Origin: Annona cherimola
Lineage: Eukaryota; Streptophyta; Magnoliopsida; Magnoliales; Annonaceae
Reading direction: 5' to 3'
Assembly (NCBI GenBank): GCA_030490835.1
Contig: CM059977.1
Span: forward strand, 36,539,676 to 36,603,675
Length of the DNA: 64,000 nucleotides
Shown here in pieces: positions 12,322 through 22,310 of this stretch (positions within the stretch are counted from its first letter, which is position 1; the number at the start of each line of letters is the position of its first letter). A program made the position numbers and the translations under genes. Below the pieces are notes generated by a model. That model was given only the letters and a program-made list of their open reading frames with translations. It was not told the DNA's origin and did not search any database.

Positions 12322-12655
12322 GAGGAATGATCTTTTCAGACCGGTCGGAAATCCGATGATTTCCGACCTGTCTGAAAAGATATTTTTTTTATTTTTTTTT
12401 GAAAAATAATTTTAAAAACTTGTTAATCTAGTTATATTTAATTTATAAACCAAGTTTTATCATTTTTAGATATGTCTATATATTTATTTTAGATTTTTAA
12501 ATATAGGGGTATTTAAGTCATTTTAATCATAAAACTTGGTTTATAAATTAAATATAACTAGATTAACAAGTTTATAAAATTATTTTCAAAAAAAAAAAAA
12601 AAATATTTTTTGACCGGTCGGAAATTACCGGACCGGTCTGAAAAGATCGGTGCTC
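12322..12655. mobile_element. Mutator-like foldback MITE with hairpin ends
   Basis: A perfect 9 bp duplication, ATATATAAA, flanks the element (12313-12321 and 12656-12664), the Mutator size class. Ends are GAGGAATGATC and the complement of GAGCACCGATC, followed by an identical CTTTTCAGACCGGTC on both sides. The left end alone is a near-perfect hairpin: about 24 bp arms (12330-12353 and 12358-12381) around a 4 nt loop, with GACCGGTCGGAAAT in the stem. The centre is a second inverted repeat (CTTGTTAATCTAGTTATATT and its complement). 334 bp, non-coding. Confidence 0.9.
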
Positions 12656-12664
12656 ATATATAAA

Positions 12665-13990
12665 AGTTTGCAATATATATAAATTTTCAAATCATAGACA
12701 AGTACATATACATAAATATGATAAATAGTTAATTTTTTTAAAAAAATTAAAATTAAAAACCAAATACAATAAATATTGGATTATTATTTTTTAAAAAATA
12801 ATAAAGTTGTTACCAAATTCCTTTGTACGTTAAAAATGTCATTTTCCCCTCCTCTCCCATCCTCCTAACGATCATATTTTTGCGAAGGCTCGTGCAGATG
12901 CAACAAACGTCAAGAAATCGGTTGGGTGGACCCATAACTGAAAATCACAATTCAACGTTTCAGATAAACTCATTTTTAATTTGGGGATTGGTTATACTTA
13001 ATCTACAATCAATGAATAACATCCTACGAATCTCAACCGTCGGCAGTCTTGCAACTGAATATCACTCGTATTGAAATTCTCCAATATGCACCCCCTAATC
13101 AGATGTCATCTGTCTTTTTTGGTCTATTTGTAAGAATTTTTGTCTCTCTGTTTTTTTTTTTTTTTTTTTTTTGCAAATTTATCTCGAAAACTCTTAATTT
13201 TTAGAAAAATATAAACTTTGCTGGCACCCATCATATTTTAATCGAATGGCTATCAATGGATATTAAAATTAGATTAAGCATGATCTAGGGATACTTTTAT
13301 GTGTCCCTGATGATTTCTTGGTTGGCCATAAATCAGATTAAATTTGATAATATGGGTGTATTTCCAAACAAAGTAAATAAGTGAGAATAGTTTGTTACAT
13401 CAACCTTTCTACGATACATGTCGAAGATTCCAAAGAAATATTTTAAAAGTTATGCGAGTAAAAAACCACAAAAAAATCTTGTAGGATAGTTTAGCCGCAT
13501 AAATTAAATAAATTATATTACCATGACTATTACTTGGGTAGGAAGATACATTGAAGAATTACCCAAACTAAAATAAAATACGAATTGCCGTAGCAGTTAA
13601 ACTCCAAAAGGAAATGAATTCTATACGATTCGTCCGATCTGGTAGGTAAAGCCACGGAAAATCGTGTACAACTGTAAATGCTAAATACGAAGCCATTAGG
13701 GTGGAATTTACCCCGGAACAGCGTAGAACGAGGGAAATCAGGAGAAAGGATGCGCGCCAGCATATCGACTGTCATCTTCGGAGCAACGGATCAACCGTCC
13801 GGATGCGTATTAGATAGAAATTTCCCTTCGAGACCCTCGTCACGGTCGCATGTGGCAATTTCTGCGGATTGATCTGCGCACTGCAGCGCAGCACGCGCAA
13901 TCTGGACCGTTGATATGCGGGCCCCACCAGGATGAAAGCAACGGCAGGAAGGGAAGCTGCTGGAGCAGCGAACCGACTTTGCGTACGAAA
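12665..13990. other. Spacer upstream of the MYB gene
   Basis: AT-rich to about 13600 with a T-run at 13149-13171, then increasingly GC-rich towards the MYB promoter. The segment 13780-13925 carries two forms of a dispersed plant motif, ATCAACCGTCCGGAT and ATCTGGACCGTTGATAT. Open frames here on both strands overlap each other and show no domain; they reflect GC content. Confidence 0.5.
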
Positions 13991-14014
13991 TCTGGCCGAG
14001 GGCAGCGCAGCGCT

Positions 14015-14024
14015 GACACGTGTC
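14015..14024. promoter_or_regulatory. G-box / ABRE-like palindrome
   Basis: The perfect palindrome GACACGTGTC contains a CACGTG G-box, the binding site of plant bZIP and bHLH factors and the core of ABA-responsive elements. It lies about 120 bp upstream of the TATA box of the MYB gene. Subgroup 22 MYB genes are known to respond to ABA and stress, so the site fits, but regulation here is inferred from position and sequence only. Confidence 0.5.
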
Positions 14025-14132
14025 CGCGACAGCTGTAACGCAAAGCCCTCCAACCGCCTGCGTAGAAGCAGCGCTGCCCGCAACGCCCGCAACCGGTAAA
14101 CCTGTTATTCCCGTCGCCTACCCCATTCCCCC

Positions 14133-14140
14133 TTATAAAA
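14133..14140 (+). promoter_or_regulatory. TATA box of the MYB gene
   Basis: TTATAAAA in the context CCCTTATAAAATACT lies in an otherwise GC-rich region 168 bp before the MYB start codon, implying a transcription start near 14165 and a pyrimidine-rich 5' leader of about 140 nt (TCTCTCTACTTCTTTCTG). It is the only good TATA match in the 500 bp upstream. Confidence 0.6.
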
Positions 14141-14307
14141 TACTGGTTGTCGCTCCTGCCCTTCCACTCCAACCAACCGACGGCAGGAGCTCCCCAGCCG
14201 ACTCCTCCCGTAAATATAATCTCTCTACTTCTTTCTGTTCTTGATTTTTTTTTTCTAGGGTTTTCGTTTGGGCTGGGAGTTTAAGGGATCTCATATTAAC
14301 CGCCTGT

Positions 14308-15453
14308 ATGCCGTCGTCTTCGCCGGATCTGCAGCGGATCAAGGGCCCCTGGAGCCCTGAGGAGGACGAATCCCTGAGGCGGCTCGTGGAGGAGCACGGC
14401 GAGCGAAACTGGTCTCTGATCAGCAAGTCGATCCCCGGGAGGTCCGGGAAATCTTGCCGGCTCCGGTGGTGCAACCAGCTGTCGCCGCAGGTGATGCACC
14501 GCCAGTTCACCCCGCAGGAGGACGAGGTGATCATCGCGGCGCACCGGCGGATCGGGAACCGGTGGGCGGCGATCGCAAGGGAGCTCCCCGGCCGGACCGA
14601 CAACGCCGTGAAGAACCACTGGAACTCGACTTTGAAAAGGAAGAGCCGGGCTATGTCGCAGGAGGACGGGGCGGCGGACTCCGATGCCTGTTCCGACGAG
14701 CCGCCGGCGAAGCGGGTGGCGAGCGAGGGTGCTGCACGGGGTAGGGACGGTAGCCCTTTTGGTGGATCGGATGTTGCTGGTGACTCCAGCCAGCTTCAGC
14801 TGTTCTCCAGTTCCACTGTCTATCGGCCGGTGGCGCGGGCTGGCGCTGTGGCGATGCTTCCTTCGCGGCCGCCGACGCCAACTTCTCTGCCGAAGCAGCA
14901 GCAGGTGGAAAATCCTCCTCCTGCTTCTGATAGCAGTCTGGAAGCTTCCGTCGACCTATCTCTGTCGATTGGAGTTGGGCCTTTCAGTGGCTCTTTCCCA
15001 ATGCTGAAATCACGCAGTAGCGCGTTTTCCCTTCCGCCTTCAACCTTTAGAAGTGTACAGAACACGGCGTCTTCAACCAACAATGCCAGCAGAGAAGACC
15101 TTTTTTGTGAGAAAGATATGTTCTTTACCTTGGGTATGATGCCAGTGAATCACGATGGGGAGGAATTGAAAGCAACAGCGGCGGCGGAGGCGGGGGAACA
15201 AAATCCAAAGGGTCAGCAGTTTACCTTCGACATGGAAGTTATACCAAGGTTGGATGATTTGCCTGCGAAATCAGAGCACCCCAATTCCCCAGACAGCGTG
15301 TTGATGATGCCTGAAATTCAGCAGCCTCCTTTCAGTGAGGAGTTTTTGTCTCTGATGCAGGACATGATCAAGAAGGAAGTAAGCAATTATATGACTAGGC
15401 TGATGCAGAGTAAGAAATTTTGCGATGTCTGGGGAAATACGGCAGTAAAGTAG
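14308..15453 (+). CDS. R2R3-MYB transcription factor, subgroup 22-like
   Basis: A 381-residue nuclear DNA-binding regulator. Repeat R2 spans about residues 10-61 (tryptophans W15, W35, W54) and R3 about 62-112 (F67 in place of the first tryptophan, as usual, then W86, W105). [17 protein letters not shown] and [18 protein letters not shown] are the recognition helices typical of the MYB44/70/73/77 group. The tail is acidic and Ser/Pro-rich; DLSLSI at 216-221 is an LxLxL-type (EAR-like) repression motif, and [18 protein letters not shown] at 345-362 is the conserved C-terminal motif of the group. One exon, as in that family. The ATG is the first in frame after the TATA box and sits about 10 residues before R2, as expected. 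R3 differs from the usual family text (MHRQF for EHRPF; RIGNRW for FGNKW), a moderate divergence. Family members act in ABA, drought and salt responses; that role is inferred. The very GC-rich N-terminal half contrasts with the surroundings. Confidence 0.96.
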   Translation: MPSSSPDLQRIKGPWSPEEDESLRRLVEEHGERNWSLISKSIPGRSGKSCRLRWCNQLSPQVMHRQFTPQEDEVIIAAHRRIGNRWAAIARELPGRTDNAVKNHWNSTLKRKSRAMSQEDGAADSDACSDEPPAKRVASEGAARGRDGSPFGGSDVAGDSSQLQLFSSSTVYRPVARAGAVAMLPSRPPTPTSLPKQQQVENPPPASDSSLEASVDLSLSIGVGPFSGSFPMLKSRSSAFSLPPSTFRSVQNTASSTNNASREDLFCEKDMFFTLGMMPVNHDGEELKATAAAEAGEQNPKGQQFTFDMEVIPRLDDLPAKSEHPNSPDSVLMMPEIQQPPFSEEFLSLMQDMIKKEVSNYMTRLMQSKKFCDVWGNTAVK

Positions 15454-15917
15454 ATAACCCTAGTTCAGTAGGAAGTTTTTCTTTCTGTTTCTCGGCATTT
15501 ATACACAATAATTTTTTGTCATACATATTTCAATGTACAGAAATCTTAACAAGTTTGGATATTGATTCAGAAAGATGAATCATTGCAGAAACGGATTTCC
15601 TTTTGAACTTGTTCCTTCCTGTTTTTATTAAAAAAGTTTTTGTTCTGAGCGGTCGACTGTTATCTGTTAGTAACGGCCCAAAGCTTACCAGAAGGCTGAC
15701 CAAAGTGCTTGAATGAAGATGAAAGCCTTTTGAGCCCAGTACTCGGTAACACTATTTCTGTCTTAAAAGAATGATTGCCCACACGTTTTTGGCTGATGAA
15801 TATAATTGGGTGTAATGAAAGAAGTCAATTATTGACTAAACACTATGTTGTCAAGATGGAATGGATAAGATTTTTTTTTTTTTTTGGGTAGAAATTCTTA
15901 TTGGTAAGTTATTTATA
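15454..15917. other. MYB 3' UTR and spacer
   Basis: The stop at 15451-15453 is followed by a T-rich 3' UTR; AATAATTTTTTGTC at about 15507 may serve polyadenylation, but no canonical AATAAA is close. A T-run of 13 or more lies near 15872-15886. No second gene is seen. Confidence 0.45.
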
Positions 15918-16208
15918 GAGTGTGTTTGTTTAGGGCAAAAAAAGTATAAATTAAAACTTTTCAATCTAAAATTTTTTACTCTCCATAATTATTTTATTTT
16001 TTAATTATTTTTTCACATTTTTCTATACAAACTACCTTACTTTTCAATCATTTCTACCCAACTACTCATACAACTAACTTATCAATTTTAACTTTATTCT
16101 CTTTATTCCTCATCATTACTCGTATTATATTACATCTCTTTCTATTGATTTGACAACTTCTACTCAAAAATTTTTCATCAAAAGTTTTACTTCGAACCAA
16201 ACACACCC
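15918..16208 (+). mobile_element. Harbinger-like MITE, family A
   Basis: A 291 bp element with terminal repeats GAGTGTGTTTG and the complement of GGGTGTGTTTGGTTC and flanking ATA triplets (15915-15917, 16209-16211). It is the same length as the intact copy at 55435-55725 and matches it almost word for word (AATTATTTTTTCACATTTTT, ATCATTACTC, CATCAAAAGTTTTAC). The three-base flank and GGGTGTGTTTG end fit the Tourist/PIF-Harbinger class. Non-coding. Confidence 0.85.
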
Positions 16209-16320
16209 ATAATTAGAGAATTAAATATTAAATTAATGGTCAAAAATTGAAACAGACAAACAGAAAACAGTAAGTTTTTTCTACCCCTCTTTGCCTCACA
16301 ATAAAAGCACCTCAAGTTTG

Positions 16321-16611
16321 TCATCGGACAAAAAAAGCACCTCGAGTAATAGGTTGGATTGCCATTATTTGCCTCTGGTGGATGTGGATGACAATTGGAA
16401 GCTGACGAGATTGAATTAGCTGAGCAAGTGTAGTGCTTGGCTGTCCTGATGTTCGGTGAACAACCAGAAAAGGATTGAGAGGCTTGTTGGAATCTTTGGG
16501 AAAGGGAGTAGTAACTTCTTTCTGCACTAGGAAGTTGAGCCTTCGTTGTCTTTTGGGACCATCTTCCATCCTTTCACCATGGATTTCTTTCAAGTCAGTC
16601 AACGCACGCAA
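16321..16611 (-). other. Unrecognised open frame, possible gene remnant
   Basis: A 96-codon minus-strand frame with balanced composition (KRQRRLNFLVQKEVTTPFPK, then NPFLVVHRTSGQPSTTLAQL), lacking any motif I recognise. The upstream sequence on the same strand (about 16612-16700) continues in a plausible style after a stop (PSNCYPLSAYYTFGRSLRAL). It could be an exon or pseudogene piece, or a chance frame; I cannot assign a function. Confidence 0.15.
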
Positions 16612-16619
16612 GCTGCGCC

Positions 16620-17400
16620 CAAAGGTATAATAGGCCGACAGTGGATAGCAGTTGGAAGGTGGGGCCTCGTTGCTTTGTCATGTTGCCATCCAAGACAGCT
16701 CAAAATTCAATTGCAAGTGGCTGCAGCATGGATCAAAATCTATTGCCTATACCAGCTTTGAGAAGAAAAGCCTCCAACTGGCTTTCAAACTCCGTTATAA
16801 GCGTCTGCTCCAAAGCATGCTTCTTCTAGTCTTTATTGTCTATATGCAGATGGTGAATTGATTCTTTCTAATTATTATTCACTTGTAAAAAGGAGATGTG
16901 CATTTGGTCAGTTATTAAATACAGCGATTATTCGCTCCCCCCACCCCACCACCTCCTTCTTCAGTGGTTCAGACTTCAGATTTCACCTCACAATCTTTTC
17001 AACGGGTGGCAAACGGAAATGGAAATGGAGCTAACATAAAAAGGCTCTTTAGGTCACGCTAAAGTGATGGCCGATTGCATGCGCCATTGCACAATATAGA
17101 TATTTGTTGGGCTTCATTCGCCATCAAAAGTAAAATGTAAAATGTGAAGCTGTGTAAGCGTACTATTAGAATTTTGGATAATAATTAATGAGAATTTGAG
17201 TGTTTAAGATGATTTAAATCATATGTTGATTTATTTAGCCTTATTTACCATAAAACACTCGTATTTGATCGGTATGTGCAAATTCAGGAGAAATTGGAGC
17301 AACACTCGTGCAATTCTTAGAGAGTTGAAGAATGAGGACAAAGACCCAATCAATTAGACGATTTTGAAGAATTAAACGGAGGCAAAACAGTGAACAAAGC
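16620..17400. other. Spacer, nothing recognised
   Basis: Mixed-composition DNA with a C-rich tract at about 16936-16954. Short overlapping frames at 16546-16861 are not supported as genes. Confidence 0.4.
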
Positions 17401-17532
17401 AGGCTAAACATATTTCACACGGGTTCAAAATTCGGAGCAAACCGACCACTCTAGAGGTCCACATGGTTCAAACCATGTGGAGCTGGGTGCCACACAGTTT
17501 GAACTGCGTGGGACCTTGGATGGGCAATCCAG

Positions 17533-18494
17533 GTGCTCAATGGACTCTGTGTGCAAGTTGCTCCCCTATACCCTATATACACACTCCTTGAGAACGTACC
17601 AAAACAGCTTAGAACGTCCTTGGAGCTAGGGTTGAAGTTCGAGAGTGAGAGGAGTGAAGAACGTAAGGCGAGAAGCGAGTCGACGAGTTGCTTGAAGCAG
17701 TTGAGACACCATCGGGACTTGTGATCAATAAGCTTTTACTTTCTTTCTTTCTTTTGATTTTAATTGCCTTGTTTGTGATGGATATTGAATATAGTGTTAT
17801 TTTATATTTGATTTTGACTATAAATATGTTAGGCTAAATCTGTTATCTAGGGTTTAGGATGTAGCATGCTTCTAATATAGCGGATATTGTGATTTGATTA
17901 TTTAAGATATTTTGTGTTAATTTAATATCTTATGATCTTAATGCTTGTTGGGTGTATGATACCACACTTTGACATGATTCTATATATTAGGTGATGGAAC
18001 CAAAAAGTGAAAGTCTAATATACAACAATTAATAAACCTGAAAATCTAAGACATATGAAAATAGGCATGATGATCTTGATGAATCCCATGAACTTCCACA
18101 TAACTTAATGGATTCCAATTGACTTAATCCCATAAAAATAAGTGGTTAAGAAGATTAGAATACATCTTGTAGGTTTTGAAAGAAAGTGCGAGGATAATAT
18201 AGAGATAGTTCTTCTTTAAAACTTAATATCTGGATTAAATAAGTACTCTATGTATCCGTTGCAGAAGATGTATGTGAAACCCTAGATCCTAGGTACTCGT
18301 ATCCCTTAACTTTTAATTTCTTGTTCCACATTCTTAAAATTAACCTCCTTTTTTAAAAATATTTCTTTCATTTATTTTATTTTCTCTGTGTTTCATATAA
18401 GTGTTTAAATCCAACGTTATAAGTCTCGAATTCCTTATAGATTAATATTTATATACTACAATCTATGACCTGTGCACTTATGGTAAGATTGCAA
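17533..18494 (+). repeat. LTR-like repeat, copy 1 (plus strand)
   Basis: The sequence is an inverted homologue of 32185-33188 and 33194-34110. A TATA-like CCCTATATACACACTCC near 17570 is followed by conserved blocks (AACGTCCTTGGAGCTAGGGTT, cut short here; ACACCATCGGGACTTG; CCCATGAACTTCC; ATACTACAATCTATGACC) and the block ends TAAGATTGCAAATA, close to the start of the decayed L1. Order TATA, leader and TG..CA-like ends suggests the R-U5 part of a Ty3/gypsy LTR. The 63-codon frame at 17533-17724 lies in it and is not a gene. Confidence 0.55.
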
Positions 18495-20905
18495 ATAATG
18501 AGACATCTATTTAAAGATTTCTCTAAGATGAAGCACTGCAGTACTGAGTCTCCAACAATGGTGTTACCATATGGGAACCACTTAAAGGTAGAAACCAAGA
18601 TTGTGGAAGTGAAAGAAATAAGAAAGGGGGAGAGGATAGAACCGAAAATTCTTAGGAAGAGCTATAAAACTAGAGTAGGAAAAGCAGCAATGGGAAGGCG
18701 AACATCAAAAAAGAGGAATAAGTGGGAACAAACTAGCAGAGTTTCAATTAGTTGATGGGTAGTTATTAGGGAAGCACCTGTGTAGGGAGGAATAAAGCTA
18801 CAGGGAGAGATGGGATGAATCCCAAGGTAGAAATGTGCATGAAGGAACTAGATGGGAGGGTGCAAGTCAACAGTTACAAGATAGATGCAAGAGAAAGGAA
18901 GACATCATGCGGGTTAGGTGCAAAGAGACAACCATTCAACCTAGCATTGAAATAATTAGTTGTATGACAACCAAAAAATGGAAAAGGTTTGCAAGGGAAG
19001 TAAAATGAGAAGGTGGTAGTAGTCTTCAAGCTATTCAAGGAAGACAAGAGGAAGACAAAAAGAGAGGTAAATGTATAAGTGATGTGTCAAAAGAGGACCA
19101 ATAAAGAAGAATATTGGCAGTGACAAAGGAGTTCTCTTAACCCCACTAAGCCTAAATGGCTATATTAGCCTGAAATTGTCGTGTGCTCGGGAACCCACAA
19201 ACAATTTGAGTCCTCTTTAATCTTATCAAGGAAAAATCTCATTTTAATCTTTTCGTTTGAAACCAAAAGGAGACACAAGGAGATGGAAACTATTAAAAGG
19301 AAGATGAAATTTGATTGTTGTCTCATTTTTGACTTTATAGAGAGAAGTGGTGGTCTAGCTATGCTTTGGAGGTAAAGCTTGGAAGTTTCCATTTTGTCTT
19401 ACTCCAATAACTATATTGATGTAGAAGTAGTGAATTTTGAAGGTAGCATATGGAGGATCACTAGTTTTTATGGTGCTGTTGAAGCACAAAGGCGTGTGGA
19501 ATCATGGAATTTAATGAAGCATCTAAAGAATAGAAACAAGAACCCATGGCTGATAGTAGAGGATTTTAATAATGTAGTAGGAATTTCGAAATATGTCAGT
19601 TGCCATATCAGAGCTAAACGTTAAATGGATAAATTCAAAGGTACTATAGATTTATGTAACCTTAAGGACATTGGCTTCACTGGTTCAAGTTTCACATGGA
19701 GAAACAATAGAAAAGGTGCAACAAGGGTAGAAACTCTCTTGGACAGGGCCTTGGCTACTCTAGATTGGTTATAACTCTTCCCATTTGCCCATAACATACA
19801 CTGTTCTATGTCAACATCTAATCATAGACCACTTTTGATTAAGTTGGATAGCCAACTTCAAAATAGAAGACCACCAAAACCCTTTAGGTATGAAGCCTTT
19901 TAGGCTATAGATAGAAAAGCAGCTGAAATAATCCGTATTAATTGGGGAACAAACCAAGACAGCAATGTGGCTACTTTTGTTGATATTAGCTACAAGTTGC
20001 TACGATGTGGGAGAGCTCTCCAAAAATGGAATTGCGAGATAAGAGGAAACATTTCTAAAGAACTGTAGAGAAATAAGAGCAACTACGTAGACTCATGGAT
20101 TCATGTCTATCAAATGATAGAGACATCAAAATCAAGGAGATGGAGCAACAAATCAATAGTCTATTAGAAGATCAAGAGATGCTTTGGCAGCAGAGGTCAA
20201 GGATTAATTGGCTACAAAATGAGAATCAAAATACAAAATTTTCTCACCAAACAGCCTTTGACTGTAGAAGATAGAATACTATTATGGTGTTAATGGATGA
20301 AAGAAGTGCCATTGTAAGTGAACAGAAACCAAAAGGTTGCTGCTAGTAATTTTCAGTCCTTATTCAGTTCTAATGGAGTGAAAGAAGTGGAAAGAATCAC
20401 ATTCAACATCTTCCTAATATCACTACAGAAGATAGCAACAGATTAATTGAGCCTCTCACTAAAGATGAAATCTTTAGAGCAATAAAAAATATGGCCTCAT
20501 GGAAGGCTCTTAGACTGGATGGATGACCAGCTGGTTTTTTTTAAGGAAATTGGCTACTGGTAGGAGATAACTGTATAATGCATGTAAGAATTTGATGGAA
20601 ACCAGAGACAGTGAAGCTAGAAGGAGCTTGTTGAGAGGAATCAAATACACCGACATTGTATTAATTCTTAAAAAGAAAGGGCTTGTCGGTTTAGGCAACT
20701 TTTGACCAATAAATCTATGTAATGTCATTTATAAGATATTAGCTAAAATTCTAGCAAACTAGTTGACTCTTGTTTATCAAAAATCATGCCGAAAAATCAA
20801 AGTGCATTTATTCTCAGGTGCATAATCACAGACAATATGCTCATCGCTTATGAAGCTTTTCACACATTTAGGAAAATAAAGAATGGGAAGATTGGGTAAG
20901 GGACT
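18465..20905 (+). pseudogene. Decayed L1 LINE, 5' part (ORF1 end, endonuclease)
   Basis: First of three pieces of one L1. The frame at 18465-18755 carries a degenerate ORF1 C-terminus (MVLPYGNHLKVETK, related to the YGPWL motif). The endonuclease follows from about 19320: SGGLAMLWR, then IWRITSFYGAVEAQRRVESW, NPWLIVEDFNNVVG, and FTGSSFTWRN with LLDRALA, the conserved endonuclease text of plant L1s. The linker (LQNENQNTKFSHQ) and the start of the RT (KDEIFRAIKNMASWKALRLDG, one residue too long to quote in full) are seen near 20170-20525. Many stops and frame changes show it is old. It is broken at 20905 by the solo LTR and resumes at 26085. Confidence 0.85.
20901..20905 (+). repeat. Target duplication GGACT, left of solo LTR
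   Basis: GGACT at 20901-20905 is repeated at 26085-26089 immediately outside the TG...CA ends of the inserted LTR. Five bases is the usual gypsy/copia integrase spacing. Removing the insert and one copy restores continuous L1 reading (GKIG... to KLDMPKAYNKVEWEF). Confidence 0.85.
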
Positions 20906-21664
20906 TGTGGTGCCCCCAACCCGAGGCGTCACAATCCTGAGCTTTACTCTAAGATCGTTATCAATTGGTAAATGTGAAACAAGATTGTTGCCCTGATCAC
21001 GCAGCGGGTTCTTAATTAGATCTCATTTAAATTTTTTTCGTTTTATTCCTTTATCCATCGTCATTTTATTTCTTTGTATTTCACTTAATTTATCTTGTAA
21101 GCAACGATACACTTGTAATTCGTTGCATATAGCATTTTAAAATACTACTTAGTTCCCTTCTTTATATACTTTTTCATAAACTCATCCCCTGGCAATTGTC
21201 ATCAACTGTACATACCATTCATAAAATTTTCATCTTGTTCTCTTACATTCTTGGTTTTATCAACCTGGCTACGCCATAGCCATATAAAATTCATTCATTA
21301 TCAAATATTCAACACCTATACTTGTATATATATATATATATTCAACCATCAATTCACATAGAACTTAGAACTTTCAATAAGTTCACATACATTATCATAT
21401 CTCAAAAATTCCAATCATACCATTCCATACACATAGCTAATCATTTAGCACACACATGAATACTATCTCATACCTTTCCTCAAATGCTCAGGTTCTCCAC
21501 CTCTTGAGCTTCTCCGTACTTGTCTAAGGTTTGGAAAAACAAAACGTGAGTGATAATTCAATAAGTAAGCATTTTGCATGTTCATATAAACGCATTTCTC
21601 GTCGTTCGGTAGGAGACACTTCTTGAGTGATCAACTACCAACCGGAAGAAACCTTTCATGAAAG

Positions 21665-21747
21665 CTTTTCATTTAAACCTTTCATAAAACATTTCATATA
21701 AAACCTTCATAAAATATTTCATATAAACCCTTCGTAAAACTTCTTTT
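21665..21747. repeat. Short ~26 bp repeats inside the solo LTR
   Basis: TTCATAAAACATTTCATATA and close variants occur three times in tandem (about 21680-21742), leading into the longer 48 bp array. Confidence 0.6.
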
Positions 21748-22310
21748 CATGAGGACAATTGTATGTCTTAAAATGTTATCATATGAACATTTAATCATGA
21801 GGACAAATGTGTGTCCTAAAGCGTTGTCATATAAATATTTAATCATAAGGACAAGTGTATATCCTAAAACATTATCATATAAACATTAAATCATGAGGAC
21901 AAGTGTATGTCATAAAATATTTTTACATAAATCTTTTATATAAGGACAATTAATGTTCGAAAATATTTTCATATAGATCTTTATTCATGAGGACAAGCTT
22001 ATGTCTAAACCATTTGCATATAAACCTTTTTATATGAGGACAATTATATATCCTCAAATAATTTCATATAAATCCTTTTTCATATTCCAATTTTTGGGCT
22101 TTTCAAAACAACACATATGCATATAACCCTTTTTTTCTATATGAACATTTTTATGTCCTAAAACATGTTCATGTAAACCTTATTTTCTGTGGACATAATC
22201 ATGTCCTAAAACCTTTGAGTAAACATTGTTTTTTGTGGACATTGTTATGTCCTGAAATATTCTTAAATAAATATTATTTCTTGTGGACATCATCATGAAA
22301 AAAAATATTC
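21748..22310. repeat. ~48 bp tandem array with GGACAT dyads
   Basis: About eleven degenerate units with a 46-49 bp period; each has (T/A)GGACA, a short spacer, then TGTCCT AAAA and a CATATAAA stretch. The later units contain perfect dyads GGACAT-N4-ATGTCC at 22191-22206 and 22237-22252, and GAACAT-N4-ATGTCC at 22143-22158, so the dyads are phased at 46-48 bp. Flanking segments at about 21609 and 22369 (GTAGGAGACACTT / GTAGGTGACACTTACCAAG) are also repeated, as though the array expanded between them. Confidence 0.8.

Noticed and set aside
13772..14172. Overlapping minus-strand frames upstream of the MYB gene
   Set aside because: Arg/Ala/Ser-rich translations in two frames from a GC-rich promoter region, with a TATA box on the opposite strand; no domain.
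14133..14619. 156- and 107-codon minus-strand frames over the MYB start
   Set aside because: Antisense shadows of the GC-rich MYB coding sequence.
21748..22310. Regular repeats resembling a CRISPR array
   Set aside because: Units are contiguous degenerate tandem copies without unique spacers, in a plant LTR.
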